64,000 bases of DNA from Ophioderma brevispina (Eukaryota > Echinodermata > Ophiuroidea > Amphilepidida > Ophiodermatidae), in NCBI GenBank assembly GCA_023653785.1, contig JAMKCH010087969.1, positions 1-64,000 of the forward strand, written 5' to 3'. This document shows, in pieces, positions 1 through 11,923 of this stretch. Every line of letters begins with the position of its first letter. Within the stretch, counting starts at the first letter, position 1. The notes below the pieces were generated by a model that worked only from the letters and a program-made list of their open reading frames with translations, did not search any database and was not told the DNA's origin. The position numbers and the translations under genes were made by a program.

Positions 1-1330
1 CCTGCCTATTGGTCACCATGGAACTTAGTGACTATTTTACTGAAGTATGTATGATAGTAAAATTCAAAGCGGTATATACATTGAATCTGCATACCCACTG
101 TTAAATTGTTCAGGTAATCCAAATCACAACCTATTCAAAGGCCGCCGCAGAGATTTTGAATATAGACTTTTTGTGTGTGTGTGTAGTAAGTTAGAAAGCA
201 CTAAATTTTTTCCATTAGGGCAGATTGGCATTTTTAAAGGCTCTTCTTGTTTGAACTATGCTGGCAGGTTATTAACACATTGCCAATACATGTGGAAATG
301 AAGAAATGGATTTCCTACTGGAGTTTATTTTTTCCTTTTCACTTTGGGACATTGTTTTCTAATGAAAAGTAGATGTAAAGGTTGGTAGATTATGTTCTGT
401 GTGTGTGTCTGTCTGCAACTTTGAACATGTGTGTGTGCATGTGGCGTGTCTTGGTAAATAAAAATTATGTATAAGAAAATGACAATTAAACAAATCATTT
501 TTCTGAATGTCTAATTTTTTTTTACCCATTCATAAAAAACCAAATTGTATTAATGTCCATTTCTAGTATAAATAATATATAAGGGTACTTTAAAGGATTT
601 GTTGTTGTCTTTGAAATGGCATCATATTATAAGGCTATGCATCATTGATGCTCTGGTTAAGATCGAACCATCCCGTCAATATACTGCTGGGCTTTTGGAA
701 CCGACAACACAACACAAATACATACGAGAACAAAAAAGAAGATAGGGGGAGTGAATGATAATTTAATTAAAAATTAAAAACAACAAAACTAACACACCGA
801 TAAATATGAAAACAAAATTTAAAAAGAAAAACCAATTCCAAATAAAAATCTCAGTAAAAAAAACAGACATAAAGAGCAAGAAAAAAGTCAAAATACAACC
901 AAAAAATACTAAAACAAAAAGAGCTCTCTGCTGTATGGGACCTACTGGACAACTACAAAATTCAGGAACCGTGTACCGCAGCCTCTGAGGCACTCTCGGT
1001 CTCATATGAATAGTTTGCCTTTTTAAGGCATTCCTTTTAAGACTTCTACTACACTACTAACCCAATCTGCCTGCCCATGACATTTATGAATGGGTGACTT
1101 TTAATCATACGCCTATAATGCATTTCGTCAGCTTGATCCAACTGCGGATACCTCCAGCGCCGCTAATATAGCAGATTTAGGAGTCTCTTGCAAAAGTTTT
1201 TTCTTTTTTTAAAAAACAGCAAACGGCAAATATAACGTTTCTTCTTATAGCAAAATTGGGGTTTAAGCGTTTGTTACTGGTCTTTACTTCTACTCACAAA
1301 TTTCACTGATAATTTCATTAGCCTTTAATT
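1..1330. other. Non-genic stretch
   Basis: AT-rich DNA with short TG runs near 170-185 and 400-440 and an A-rich stretch near 770-930. The small open frames here have low-complexity Lys/Phe-rich products and no recognisable domain. I see no gene. Confidence 0.6.
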
Positions 1331-1494
1331 GCCCAGGTGCGCGATACCCTTGATTTAGTTTCCTTGACGGGAGCATAACTGAATATTAATAAACATTTGT
1401 TAATTTTACCTAAGTGCCATTGCCCCTGGGCAGTTTGCTTTGATTACGTTTCTTAGCCGAGCATAACGAATACAATTAATAAACTTTTGATAAA
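1331..1494. repeat. Imperfect tandem duplication, about 88-bp period
   Basis: Two diverged copies lie head to tail, about 1331-1412 and 1420-1494. Both carry a CCC(A/T)GG-like start, a GAGCATAAC core (1371-1379 and 1459-1467) and an ATTAATAAAC stretch downstream. The copies differ at many positions, so the duplication looks old. No coding role is visible. Confidence 0.55.
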
Positions 1495-1585
1495 GTGGAA
1501 ACTTGGTGAAACACAGTTTCGTCCGGGCTAAAAACTATGCAATATAATATTCTTTCTAATCACCGGACAAAAGCGAGACTAGCTC

Positions 1586-1930
1586 GCACGCGGTAGTTTT
1601 TGACCACCACATCATGCTCCAGGAGCATTTCCCCTCACTAACCTCAAAAGGGTGGCTATTCTATTTTCTTATCTTTTTTTTGACTTAGAATTTTTTCCCC
1701 TCTAACCTGAAAAATCAAATGAAATTTTTATAATACTTAAAAGAGGCAGTAGCGAGATTCGAACCCGAGACCACGATATTTATAAGGTCGCGACTTATCC
1801 ACAAACCAGTGAGGATGGTTGTGCCAGATGTAGTTCTAATCCTTGATAACATTTACGGAATAAACCTACTGCTATTGGGTCAGCATCATAATTACTGATT
1901 AGCTCCGATCTGGAACGGTTGCCACAAAAT
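1586..1930 (-). mobile_element. tRNA-promoter-bearing inverted-repeat element, copy 1 (minus)
   Basis: This is a copy of a family of about 370 bp found at 1586, 4111, 19743 and 30049. Its left edge (GCACGCGGTAGTTTTTGACC) is the element's 3' end. It is followed by the CATGCTCCAGGAGCAT palindrome and the shared Cys-poor filler found in all copies. A B-box-like motif (GGGTTCGAATC on the minus strand, 1756-1766) follows a tRNA-like A-box region, so the middle resembles a tRNA-derived SINE head. The 5' terminus is missing: similarity stops near 1930, after the GTTGCCACAA block, without the GACCACCAC end. It has no coding capacity. Confidence 0.75.
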
Positions 1931-3104
1931 CTCTCGTAGCACATTTAAAAAAAAACCTATTTGGGGTATTTCCCTCCCGAAATTGAGCAGGTGAGGGCGG
2001 CCAAAAAAAGTATAGGAGCATTGTCTAAGTAATACCCACCTTTTTTTTCCCACAAAAAGTTTGTATTTTTTTAAATTTGGTTGTTGAACACGCCTAGCCG
2101 CTTAAAACTGTCCAATCTAAAAAACACTTACGTTTTACCGTGCCGTGACTTGGTGAAAGTGTAACCAATTAGTGTAGTCAATACAATCAAGCATGCAGTT
2201 AGTTTTACCACGAAAATATACACAACTATGCTGTGACGTAATTCTGTGCAAACCTCTTCAATAGAATAAATTCTCTGGTTCTATAATATTTTACTTCAGT
2301 TCTGCTTAAATTGTCAAACATCTTATTGTAAAAGAAAACTCGCGCCAGTTTCAGTTTAATGATTGCGACAACAAAGCACCGAAAGAAATGATAAAATTCA
2401 TTTCATATGTTAAAAATGACTGATAAGGCTTCCATGCCTATGAATTGATTATAATTTTGGCTCTACCCGTAAAAGCATGCGAAATGTTCATTTTACTATT
2501 CTGCCCGTCCTTTCTTTTGTGTAGTTTTCCAATAGATTCTCACATACCAGTGTATGTAAAGCAATATTTTTGATGATAAAATATGTCCATTCATAATTTA
2601 TGTCCATTGTCATTCCCTTCTGCGTCTCCACGCGGAGTTAATTGAAATGCTAAATATATCACAAGTATATACGTTTGACTTTACATTTATCAATTAATAA
2701 TTACTTTTGCATATTTTGATAATGAATAGCATGCACAACGGAAACCGATATTGCAGAAGGACCGAGAAAATTGGAAAAAGAAGGATTGTCTTCGAATTCA
2801 GCCCACGTCGGCTATGTGAAATTAATTTGCCGCCGCGTAATGCTACTAGATCGTTAAAAACAATAAAAAACGCACCAAAATCCACTTAACTAAAAGTGGG
2901 GCGCCAAAATGCCATTGAAACACATCCTCGCGCAGGACATTTTTAAAGTAAAATAAGATTATAACAGAGACACAACAAAATGCGAAAGATTTTCTGAGAC
3001 CGAATGAGCTTAGTGGGACCAAATATTTTCGTTTTTAGTTTTGCTTTGATATCGCTACACATTTTGTGTATGCTTGTTTGTCTGGTGTTGGCAGACCGCA
3101 TGTT
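1931..3104. other. Non-genic stretch
   Basis: No gene or repeat boundary is evident. The overlapping open frames at 2694-2889 on opposite strands are short and have no recognisable domain. Confidence 0.5.
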
Positions 3105-4420
3105 GGAGATTTTGACCACCACGTCATGCTTCTGGAGCATATAGCAGGGGACGTAGTGTAAGAGTGTGCGCTGGTTTTCCGGATAAAATTGTGAATTTTT
3201 GCAACATAAGTACTTTAGGCTTTGATAATCCATAAAATTTTGATGGAAGCATTGCCACCCCCTTTAATGGCCCCCATCTTGGGTTTCAAGGTTATACAGG
3301 GGTCCAAAATTTAATGTTCTGAATGTGTTAAAAAGCACACCATGGTGTTTGTCCTTGGTCCACAATTAATTTTTCCAAAAGGTATAGTTTACACCTATCT
3401 ACGGCTTATATTCCGGAAGTTATGGTGTAAAAACTGTACAAATGGCGAAACGGTCAATTTTGGTGGTGTACATGGGTCAAAAGTTAAGTTGCTTTGATTC
3501 TTAATATTGGTTTCAAATTGTTTCCCTGCGTAAAGATTGAAATAAAGAATAGTTTTTGCCTTATCTTTATCTTAATAGTTTTCACGTTCTCCAACAAAAG
3601 ACGTCACAGGTCACTAGAATCCAATAGCTGCCAATAGCTGTTGACTTATTCGCCATTTTGGTTAATAACCGACACGGTAAGATATTCAAAACTTATTCCT
3701 ACATTTCATCCTATTAGCTTAAACCACCCATTTGAACCACAGTTTACAAAAATTGGACAACTTTTAATTTTTGACCCTGTACAAACCAAAATTGCCTTTT
3801 TTATTTAACATTTTTGACCGTTTTTAACCCCCATAATTCCGTAAACTATAAGTTCACAGGTATTATAACTATACCTTTTTGGAATCCTTGTAACAAGACA
3901 TACCCATTGTGTCCTTTTTTCAACACAATTGGACATTTTAAAAATTTGACCCTGTGTAAACGCTTGAAATTCCAACTGGGGGCCATGAAATGGGCGTGGC
4001 AAGTGCTTCCATCATTTTTTTGATTATCACTGTATAAAGTACTTGTGTACCAAATTTATCCTTATTTGCACACTCACATAAGATCTGTTCCCTACGCCCC
4101 CCACTAAAAGATTGTGGCAACCGTTCCAAAGCAGAGCTATTCATTATATTGATTGTGACCCAATAGCAGAGCGATTTAACTCGAAGATATTATCAAGATT
4201 ATAATTGCACACCTGGACACACCATCCTCGCTTGTCTTTAGTTGTTGAACCTCATGATAGCGGTCTCGGGTTCGAATCTCGTTACTACCTTCTTTTTAAA
4301 ATATATATTTGTTTTTCATATTTTTTCAGTCCAAAAAAAGATAAGAAAAATAATAATTAGCTGCCCTTTGATGGAGACCTGCTCCTGGAGCAAGGGTGGT
4401 GGTCAAAAATTACCGCGTAC
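3105..4420 (+). mobile_element. tRNA-promoter-bearing element, copy 2, split by an insertion
   Basis: The 5' terminus (TTTTGACCACCAC, then a CTGGAGCAT palindrome half) is at about 3111-3143. The rest resumes at 4109 with the TTGTGGCAACCGTTC block and runs to the ACCGCG 3' end near 4420. In the intact copy at 19743 these two parts are adjacent, so the roughly 965 bp between them is best explained as an insertion. The B-box-like GGGTTCGAATC is at 4268-4278. The closing GGTGGTGGTCAAAAATTACC is the inverted partner of the start. Confidence 0.7.
3144..4108. mobile_element. Nested foldback element with long inverted arms
   Basis: The left arm (about 3235-3490) is matched in reverse complement by about 3720-4022. 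Both share GATGGAAGCA, TGGCCCCCA, AAAAAGGTATAGTT, GGGTCAAAA and other blocks in the same order. The arms are imperfect, with indels. The outer ends (GGGGACGTAG versus GGGGGGCGTAG in reverse complement) also resemble each other. It interrupts the tRNA-bearing element, so it is the younger insertion. There is no transposase ORF. A diverged relative of one arm lies at 12670-12935. Confidence 0.65.
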
Positions 4421-4439
4421 AGTGTAGATCCGGGTTTGT

Positions 4440-5830
4440 CTCAGAAAAGGAAAGAATTACACCCTAAATATTGGGGACCATAACTTCAAAAGTGAGTATC
4501 ACATTTACATTAAATTAAAAAGATCTTAAACCACCAATTATTTTTCAATATTTTAATGTCAAACAAGCACTCATTTCGGTTCAGTAGTTTTGAAGAAAGA
4601 AAGAAAATACGCGATTATGTAACACCATGGTCAATGGACACTTCCTTCCAAGGATTTGTAATAAATGATTCCAGGACAGGCGAGAAATAATCAATACTTC
4701 TTTCGTTTTCTTTTTCATTTTATTCTTTAAAGTCTCTTGGGGGGTTGTTCTATTATGGTTCTGTTGCAGTGCATCACATGGTATGTGATGACATGTCCGT
4801 TCCATCTTGGAACGTTGCCTCGGTCCCCAACTAAAGTTCAGTTAAAAAACTTCGCAGGCCTTGTGTGAGCCATTGACAGAAGGCATGCGTGGTAGTCTGC
4901 TTGCTGGAGAGAATGCCTCTGTGGGCTGCATGTTCTGTAAAGTTTGGACGGTTATCCGCCTTCAAAAGTGCTCTTTTTTTTTTTTTCAAATTTTTCTTAA
5001 CATGTTCAAGATGTCTCTGTTTGTAAGGAGGATTTATGTGGAATCTTAATCTAAATCATGGCAGGACCAGAGAGGCGACAACTGTTGACAAACCATCTTG
5101 TTTCGTGTGCCAGTAAGTACTTCGATTATAAACGAGGTATAGAGTAAAACACGGGAATTTTGAATTTGAAACTGCCAGATCATGACGTTATATTTAAATG
5201 TGAAGATTTCAACATACATTATTGGAATAAGATGTTTAATTTGAATAAAAACTATTGTGAATAATCTTATTGATTAGTGTATCCACCTGATAAAGTATTG
5301 ATTAAACTTCTCAATTTATTATATGGCAGTGCCAACACACCCTAGCCAACAACATATTTCACAGTTTCTACAGATTGAATTGGTGTTGTTTTCTAATAAA
5401 GATGATCATTCTTGTTATTTACCATGTTTTGTTTTTCTTGTTGGATTTGTTTTATAATTGTCACCGTGGTAATTTGATTATTAATATAATAAAACGGAAC
5501 ACAAAATGGCCATTGAACTCACAAATATTAAACAAGGCAGGTTGGTTCTTTGGGGAATGAAAAGAAGACCAGCTTGAACAGATAACACAAAAGTAATCAG
5601 CGGTAGTTAACATTCAAATCTGCATATTGTGAGCAAAATTGGACGGAAGTGGCCATTGACATGTGTTACATAATAACATATTCTCTTCAAAACTACTGAA
5701 CCGAATCGAGTGATGTTTACATTAAATGTTAAAGAGGTAATTGTGTGGTTTGAGATTCTTTTTAAATTTCTCAAATGTGATACTTACTTTTGAAGTTATG
5801 GTCGTCGAGTAGTTTAGGTGTGGTTTTTGT
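4440..5830. mobile_element. 1.4 kb element with inverted arms
   Basis: The stretch 4468-4655 is matched in reverse complement by about 5640-5800. Shared blocks include GACCATAACTTCAAAAGT, the reverse of TTTGAAGTTATGGTC near 5790-5805, GTATCACATTTACATTAAA and GTCAATGG.CACTTCC. The roughly 1 kb between the arms holds small open frames without recognisable domains. It is read as a non-autonomous foldback transposon. Exact ends and target duplication were not identified. Confidence 0.6.
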
Positions 5831-6359
5831 AATCTTTCTGCGATACAGGTATGTGGTGTTAGTGTTGTGGGGGGGGCGGGGGTATGTGTGAGGCTATGTT
5901 ACAGAGCTTAGTTCCTTTTTTGATTGTGTACTTTGACATACAAGCACTGCCGAATTTTGCCATCAGTCTTTCTCTTGCCGGCCAATTCAGTATAAAGTAA
6001 CCCGCTCGGTGAGATGTAGTTGACAAAATTAGGTCATCAAAATTGTTATTGCTTGGCAATATCACGAGGAACTGAAATAGCCAGGATGGTGTAACCACTC
6101 GTTAACATGGTTAAGCTTGTTTGCAAGTTATTACTAGGTGATCATTTTGCCCATTGAAACGGGGTGTGGTGGGTGGTCTGCTGATAAGAATACGGAATCT
6201 ATTAATAAGGGAGTTGAGAATATCTTCATAACATAGGAGTAAGTTCTGTACTTCGCATTGCCTTGTACAGAAAAAAATAGTTATTATTATATTTTCATTT
6301 TCGTAATCGGCATACAAAGTACCTACAAAAGTCATGAGTATAATCAACATCAACTTCCT
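5831..6359. other. Non-genic stretch
   Basis: It holds a G-rich run (5869-5882) and short open frames without recognisable domains. I see no gene here. Confidence 0.5.
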
Positions 6360-6831
6360 AATTTATGGTCGTTTTTACTCTGATGTACTCCATATCCTTG
6401 GAATGGACTGTCGGCCCTGTCTTGTATTTGTGCCAATGTTAATTTGATATCGTATTGTATGTCATGGTCCTTTTTTGTCTTGATTTGTAAATTCTTGTGT
6501 CAGTCTCTTGTCGTAGTAACACGTAAGTTAGGTGGAGGTTACTGCATTTTCACGCTTAGCGGTTAGCAGGACCTCGTTCATCACTATTGTCTGTCTCTTG
6601 TCGTAGTAACACGTAAGTTAGGTGAGGTTACTGCATTTTCACGCTTAGCGTTTAGCAGTGACCTCGTTCATCACTATTTTCTAATTTAATTATATCCTAT
6701 AAATGATAATCTGATTTTTATTGTGTAATCCATTTTTATTTGTACTGCAATTTCAAATCTTGAATTTCATTGTTTGATGTGATGATGTGATGAACAAAAT
6801 AAATTTGATTGATTGATTGGTTGATTGATAT
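6360..6831 (+). mobile_element. LINE-like 3' end with TTGATTGA tail
   Basis: The segment ends in AATAAATTTGATTGATTGATTGGTTGATTGAT (about 6799-6830, given here as a description of the TTGA/TGAT repeat). Short TGAT-type tandem repeats are a usual 3' terminus of CR1/L2-like non-LTR retrotransposons. No reverse transcriptase frame is found upstream, so this would be a 5'-truncated insertion carrying only 3' untranslated sequence. It contains an internal 90-bp tandem duplication (6499-6680). The retrotransposon identity is inferred from the tail only. Confidence 0.45.
6499..6680 (+). repeat. 90-bp tandem duplication
   Basis: Two nearly identical units of 90-91 bp, each containing TCTCTTGTCGTAGTAACACG, then TTACTGCATTTTCACGCTTA and ACCTCGTTCATCACTATT. 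The very few differences suggest a recent duplication. Confidence 0.85.
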
Positions 6832-8376
6832 AATGGGGAAAGTGGTTCTGTAAAAAGCTTCCTCCAAAAGAAAATTATAGAGAGAACAAGAGATGGGTTT
6901 ACAATAATATATGCTTAATTCATATTAAATATACCTATGCTTAAATTTTAAGGTGGTTGAGCCGATCATGGTCAGATTTTTCATATGTTGTTCCTCGTGT
7001 GATGTATAAGCGTATCACCAAAACATCCGCTTACCGATTTCGATTTAAATCGGGTTATAGCCGTTTGTATCATGTAGTAGAAACATGTGCTAAAATTGGC
7101 CATAGGACAGTAATTAATGATGTTGACCACATTTGGATACGCTTTTGTTCATAACATCAAAAGGAAACATTTTCTGGGCATTAAATTTCATTGGGGTAAT
7201 AAGAATAATATTAACTTTTTACCCAAATATAAATTTTGATGGAGTAAAGTGGAGGGCAAGGTTGTCGATCGGGTCACTCACCTTTAACCACGCCATTCTC
7301 AAAGGCTCAAATTCACATCTTTCAATGTCAGCCCTGTATGTTATCGCTGTTATGTAAATTGTAGATGGACAGAAATACGATCTACTTCATTTCAACAATG
7401 CTCAAACGTGCATTTCCAACAACGAATGATGTGACTTTCTGTATCTTGATTTTGCTTGGACTTCCATAAAATGGTAAAAATCCTTCATGGGAATTGAAAA
7501 CAAGCAAATAAACTCAAATCCTGCACAGGTTCATAAAGCCATTCGTGGTGTGGGGGTGGGGTGGTAGATGAGGGGGAATAGAGACGGTGAAACATGACTG
7601 TAACGCACTCTAGGGGTCGAAGAACCTCAATTCGGTCTCGTCTCCGCCAAGATAACCTCGGAAGATAGTGTCACTCAAAAGTATCTAAATTATGTTATAC
7701 CCTGTATTACATTTTCTCCCAACACACCTTCGTGAAACCTCTTGTGGCCTCCAAGATTGCATGCAGTCATCATCAAAATCATTATGACCGCGTCTTGTCA
7801 ACCAATTTTGCAAGCTACCGTCTCACCCATTGCCGACTGCTTTGAAATGCCATATAATATGTTATACTGCCCTCAAACAATTTTTATATTGAATATGTTT
7901 TACTAAATACGTTGTAACATTGTAAAAGTAAACCGGCATCAGCAAAATAAACAATATTATGGAAATTAAGTGAAATAGAATATGCGGATATGTTTTCATA
8001 CATATCACGGTTGATTTCGAGTTAGTGATATGTGAATGATTGCAACGAGGCTGACGATGGCGAATTACACTTGCATGCCTTAGAGACGCATTGTAACTGC
8101 TGTTGGTAGGATAACTGTGTGATTTATAGAGCCAGATGTTAAAATAAATGTAAAGCCGTGCATAATAGGCGATGTGCGGTAATTACCATCCTAACCGTGA
8201 TTACCCTCATAAATATCTTATTAGGATGGCTTTCATGTTTCATGTATTCCTTGATCTTCAGTTATGATAATTTTTAGCATTTTTTTTTTTTTTTTGCTTT
8301 GATTTTTTCATGTTAACCGAATATTTTTGTGAAGTTTTGCGGTTGGAAAAGAAATCGGAAAACGATACATATATCG
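6832..8376. other. Non-genic stretch
   Basis: No coding region with a recognisable domain was found on either strand. There is a poly-T run at 8279-8295. The short frames at 6957-7154 and 7133-7357 have no recognisable domain. Confidence 0.5.
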
Positions 8377-8555
8377 GTGTGTGTGTGTGTGGATGAGCAC
8401 GAGATGATGTGTTTGTGTGTGTACTTGTACGTGTGGGTGTGTGTATGTGGATGCGTGTGTATGTGTGTGTGTGTTCGCGCACTAGATGGTGTGTGTGTGA
8501 TGCGCGTGTCCTGCGTACATGCGTGTATTTGTGTGCGCGTGTGTGTACGTATAAT
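8377..8555. repeat. GT-rich microsatellite
   Basis: Interrupted (GT)n tract with GTGTGC, GCGTGT and TGTATG variants. The Val/Cys-rich frame on the plus strand and the His/Thr-rich frame on the minus strand across it are artefacts of the repeat. Confidence 0.9.
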
Positions 8556-9675
8556 AAATGTAAATGATGAAAAAAAAATGAATTAAGAAATGCTGCATAA
8601 AGAAATTGTTAAGAAAGAAAAAAAAAACATGCAGCCTTATTTAAAGCTCGGACTACCATTTCAGACCCTTACAAGCTTACAAAGGGTAGTGGCGTGGAAA
8701 CATAAGGCAAAAATGACGGTTGTTCAAAGGCTCATAGGCTGATAATTTATATGAGCTGGGATGAATATATGGATATTAGTCCCAGATATGAGGTTAGTAA
8801 GAAATAACCCCAAGGCCTGCCATATCAACCTAAGGACGGCGAATTTGATACTAAAATCCAAGCAAAAGCTGCTCATGTTACACAACATCTTGCATATTTC
8901 ACAAGGCGGATGGCAGATAATTTTGATCATTTCTTTTTCGACAAGTACGAGGTTGGTCTTTGAAAAAAGACTTAATTCTGAATTATCGATTGTTTCTAAT
9001 TAAAGACATTTTCTATTCGTGTACAAACTTTAATTATCACTTTCCTTCTTGCTTCACACATTTTCGAATATTTTATGCCGTTTCTACTAAGCTTTTTTTG
9101 GCAAAACTACCGGAGTCTCATACATACCATTGCTACGAGCATATCTAAGTGTTGTAAAACGTTGAAAAAATATTCCTCCGATTAGTGCGCCAGGTGTGAC
9201 AGAGGACGCTGTTGAGTCCGTACCGTTGCAGCTATTGAGTTGCAAAACAGCATGTCATTAATGTGTTGCCGCCAGATGGCGCTATCCCGTATCCGCTATT
9301 TTCAATCAGCCATGGTTGTCCGAGTGATATTTGGCAATGCAAGGCTGATTTGGCCGTATTACATGCAGAGGTTAACCGTTTAACAAAATGAACTCGATGA
9401 AATATTCGAAGTTTGTCTCTTTTTTTTCAAAATTATGAGTTAAAGCGAAGACTTTGAAAAAAAAGAAGTGTGCTAAATGGATTTTTATGAATCCACTGAC
9501 GTGCCAAATGCTACGTTTTATCACCAATAAATAACACCTCTTTTTGCCTGTGATAACGCCATCTTTCATTCGTTTTGCCGTTGTGCAGTCGTGATTGAGA
9601 GCGTGACTGCAAGTGAGCGCATTTGTGTGTACTGGAGATAGGCGTATTAAAGCTATAGTAGGTTATGCAGTAGAT
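8556..9675. other. Non-genic stretch
   Basis: No gene is evident. Open frames are below 85 codons and have no recognisable domain. Confidence 0.5.
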
Positions 9676-9697
9676 CAGTAGATAAGCTTATCTACTG
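9676..9697. repeat. 22-bp perfect palindrome
   Basis: CAGTAGATAAG followed directly by its reverse complement CTTATCTACTG, centred on an AAGCTT site, with no spacer. Confidence 0.9.
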
Positions 9698-9710
9698 CAG
9701 ATAATATTTT

Positions 9711-9780
9711 ATGTGTGTTTGTGTGTGTGTGCTCGCGCGCGTGGGTGCGTTTCAGTTTCTCGCTCTCGCTCTATCTTCTT
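9711..9780. repeat. GT and CT/CG simple repeat
   Basis: A short GT run merges into GCGCGCG and then into a pyrimidine CTCGCTCTCGCTCT stretch. Confidence 0.8.
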
Positions 9781-10811
9781 ATCCATTATAATTCGTACGA
9801 TATGAGTGGAAGCTTAGCTTGCAAATAAATTCAGAATAGCCCCCTCCCACCTATCTTATTTAGAAGATTATATAGAATTGAGTCATTGCGGCGCACGCAA
9901 CTGCTCCTTCGTGATATAACTCCTTAGAAAGCCATGTGAAATTGCGCGTTGATGCAGAAAACCCATCGGGACAGCGCTGATAAACTTTCATTCTCCTCAG
10001 GCAGCTGTTTGGATTCAAGTTGAAATTCAAGTTCGTCCTTGGCGTACCTTTAGTTGTAAGGTACTTCAGCTCTGAAACTATTTAAAACCCGAAAGCAAAT
10101 TCCACTGTAATACAGCTGGCAAGACCATATGCTAAGACCACGTGCCATTAGCGGCTTATTTGCACCCGATGCTTATTACTCAAACAACAGAGAGAGATTT
10201 GCTGCAAGTGTCTGGTCAAACGGTTCCTAATTCATTGCATTAGTTTAACGAGTCTGAGACATTATTACAGATTATATGGAGATGTAACAAAAGTGGCATC
10301 TGCGCGACATCCAATAACGATGTGTTGTTTACATGCTCCACTGAAGGAGCTGACCACGCTGGGCCGTTGACCTTATAATTGTAACAGGTGCACATAACAT
10401 TGCTATTACAAACAGAAACTGTGATAGACATCCTCCAGCTAAATTATTGATAACAAAAGCCCCCATGTCTGTCCAAGAGAAGCCAGGTGATTACTAAATA
10501 AAAAGAAGATGGATGATTACTGTCAATGGGAAATATAGAAAGTATAAGAGTAAAAACGATAACGTTAGATTAATTTGTAAATCGTCTATCAAAAATACAA
10601 ATGTCAGTAGTTGAATAAATCATCAACACCGCAACCTTTGTTAAATATTAAGGATTAAATCGTCATCTGCAAATAATAAACCACAACCACAACAAGTCTA
10701 TAGCAATACTGTTATTCAGCGAATGAACAGTTATAACCAACATTAAAGAGACACGAGGACATTTGCAGAAAGAAGCGCCTGAATTTTGGTTGGAACCCGG
10801 TGTGAAAGCAG
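9781..10811. other. Non-genic stretch
   Basis: No gene, RNA gene or repeat boundary could be supported here. Confidence 0.5.
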
Positions 10812-11090
10812 ATATAGTCCGGCGGGAACCACAGTCCGGGGCTCCATAGACGATAACGGAATAAAGCGTGAAACTAATGTTGAGTGAAGAGTCAACTGAA
10901 TCGATTGGCCTATTGTTCACCATTGTACCCGGACTATGAGTACGCCGGACGATAATTACTTCTACAACGGTGTAAAATTAATTATAGTCCGCCGTGAGCC
11001 ACAGCCCGGGCTCTATAGACAACGGAATAAAGCGTGAAACTGATGTTGCGTGAAGAGTTAACTGAATTGAGTGCCCTATTCTTCACCATT
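10812..11090 (+). repeat. Direct duplication, about 170-bp period
   Basis: Copy one runs about 10812-10924 and copy two about 10981-11090. Both contain TATAGTCCG.CG, CGGAATAAAGCGTGAAACT, ATGTTG.GTGAAGAGT and end in TTCACCATT. They differ by scattered substitutions and small indels. The spacer carries reverse-complement versions of the TAGTCCGG motif (CCGGACTAT near 10929), so the unit may itself be the remains of an inverted-repeat element. Confidence 0.75.
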
Positions 11091-11193
11091 ACTTCTACAC
11101 CTGGTTTATTTGCATATTTGGAATGCTCACCAATAGGTCCTAAAGTGAATAAGCCGAACACGCCGACTTTATGTAATAAGATGATGATTTAAT

Positions 11194-11219
11194 ATTTTCT
11201 GTCGTGCACGACAGAAAAT
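11194..11219. repeat. 26-bp perfect palindrome
   Basis: ATTTTCTGTCGTG is followed directly by its exact reverse complement, centred on GTGCAC, with no spacer. It could extrude as a cruciform or bind a dimeric protein. It has no visible relation to a gene. Confidence 0.9.
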
Positions 11220-11585
11220 CAAAGCATGGTTTTATATAGGAGCGATTAAGAGAGCAGGCAAGTTCAAAATAATGTTTGCGGTTTTCTTTTGTACTTGTTT
11301 GTCCAATCAACCTTCGAAACGTTCTCGGTAGGTGGTCTACAACCGATCCAGTGCAATTTGAGAGAAATTCGTGTCCTAAAAAAATCTCTTCCTGTCGCTT
11401 TAAAAACACACTAAAATGTTAACATACGGAAACATAAATGACGTCATTACATTACGTCATGCCTGTACTTTTAGATCGGTTGAATGCATGCTAAAATCCC
11501 GTCTAAACAAACTTATATAAACTATGCGAAAATCAATGAATGTATGAAAAAGTCCATGTGACAGTAATGACTGACTACCGATAAG

Positions 11586-11720
11586 ATTAGCAAACTCTCT
11601 GAAGACAGCCCGTCGTACAAATTTCATGAATTTTGAATAAATATACATAAATTAGCAAACTCTCTAAAGACAGCCCTTTGTACAAATTTCATGAATTGTG
11701 AATAAATTTACATAAATTAG
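11586..11720 (+). repeat. 65-bp tandem repeat, two units and part of a third
   Basis: Units start at 11586, 11651 and 11716 with ATTAGCA. Each full unit has CAAACTCTCT.AAGACAGCCC, then TACAAATTTCATGAATT.TGAATAAAT.TACATAA. The third stops after ATTAGCA. Confidence 0.9.
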
Positions 11721-11923
11721 CAGGAATATGCATTTATTCCTGCATAAGTAACAAAATAAAGCGCAATATCGCCATAGAAGTTATTGAGCAAGACGTCAAA
11801 TGTGGACAATTTGTCAAAACTTTCTGGACATAATATTGTGACATTTCGACAAACAGACGGACGTACTTCTTGTCCATTTGAGATTTTTGTCACCAAAAAA
11901 ACGCCCACGGATTTTTAAAAGCT

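Noticed and set aside
8258..8586. Opposed frames rich in Val/Cys or His/Thr
   Set aside because: Translation of the GT microsatellite.
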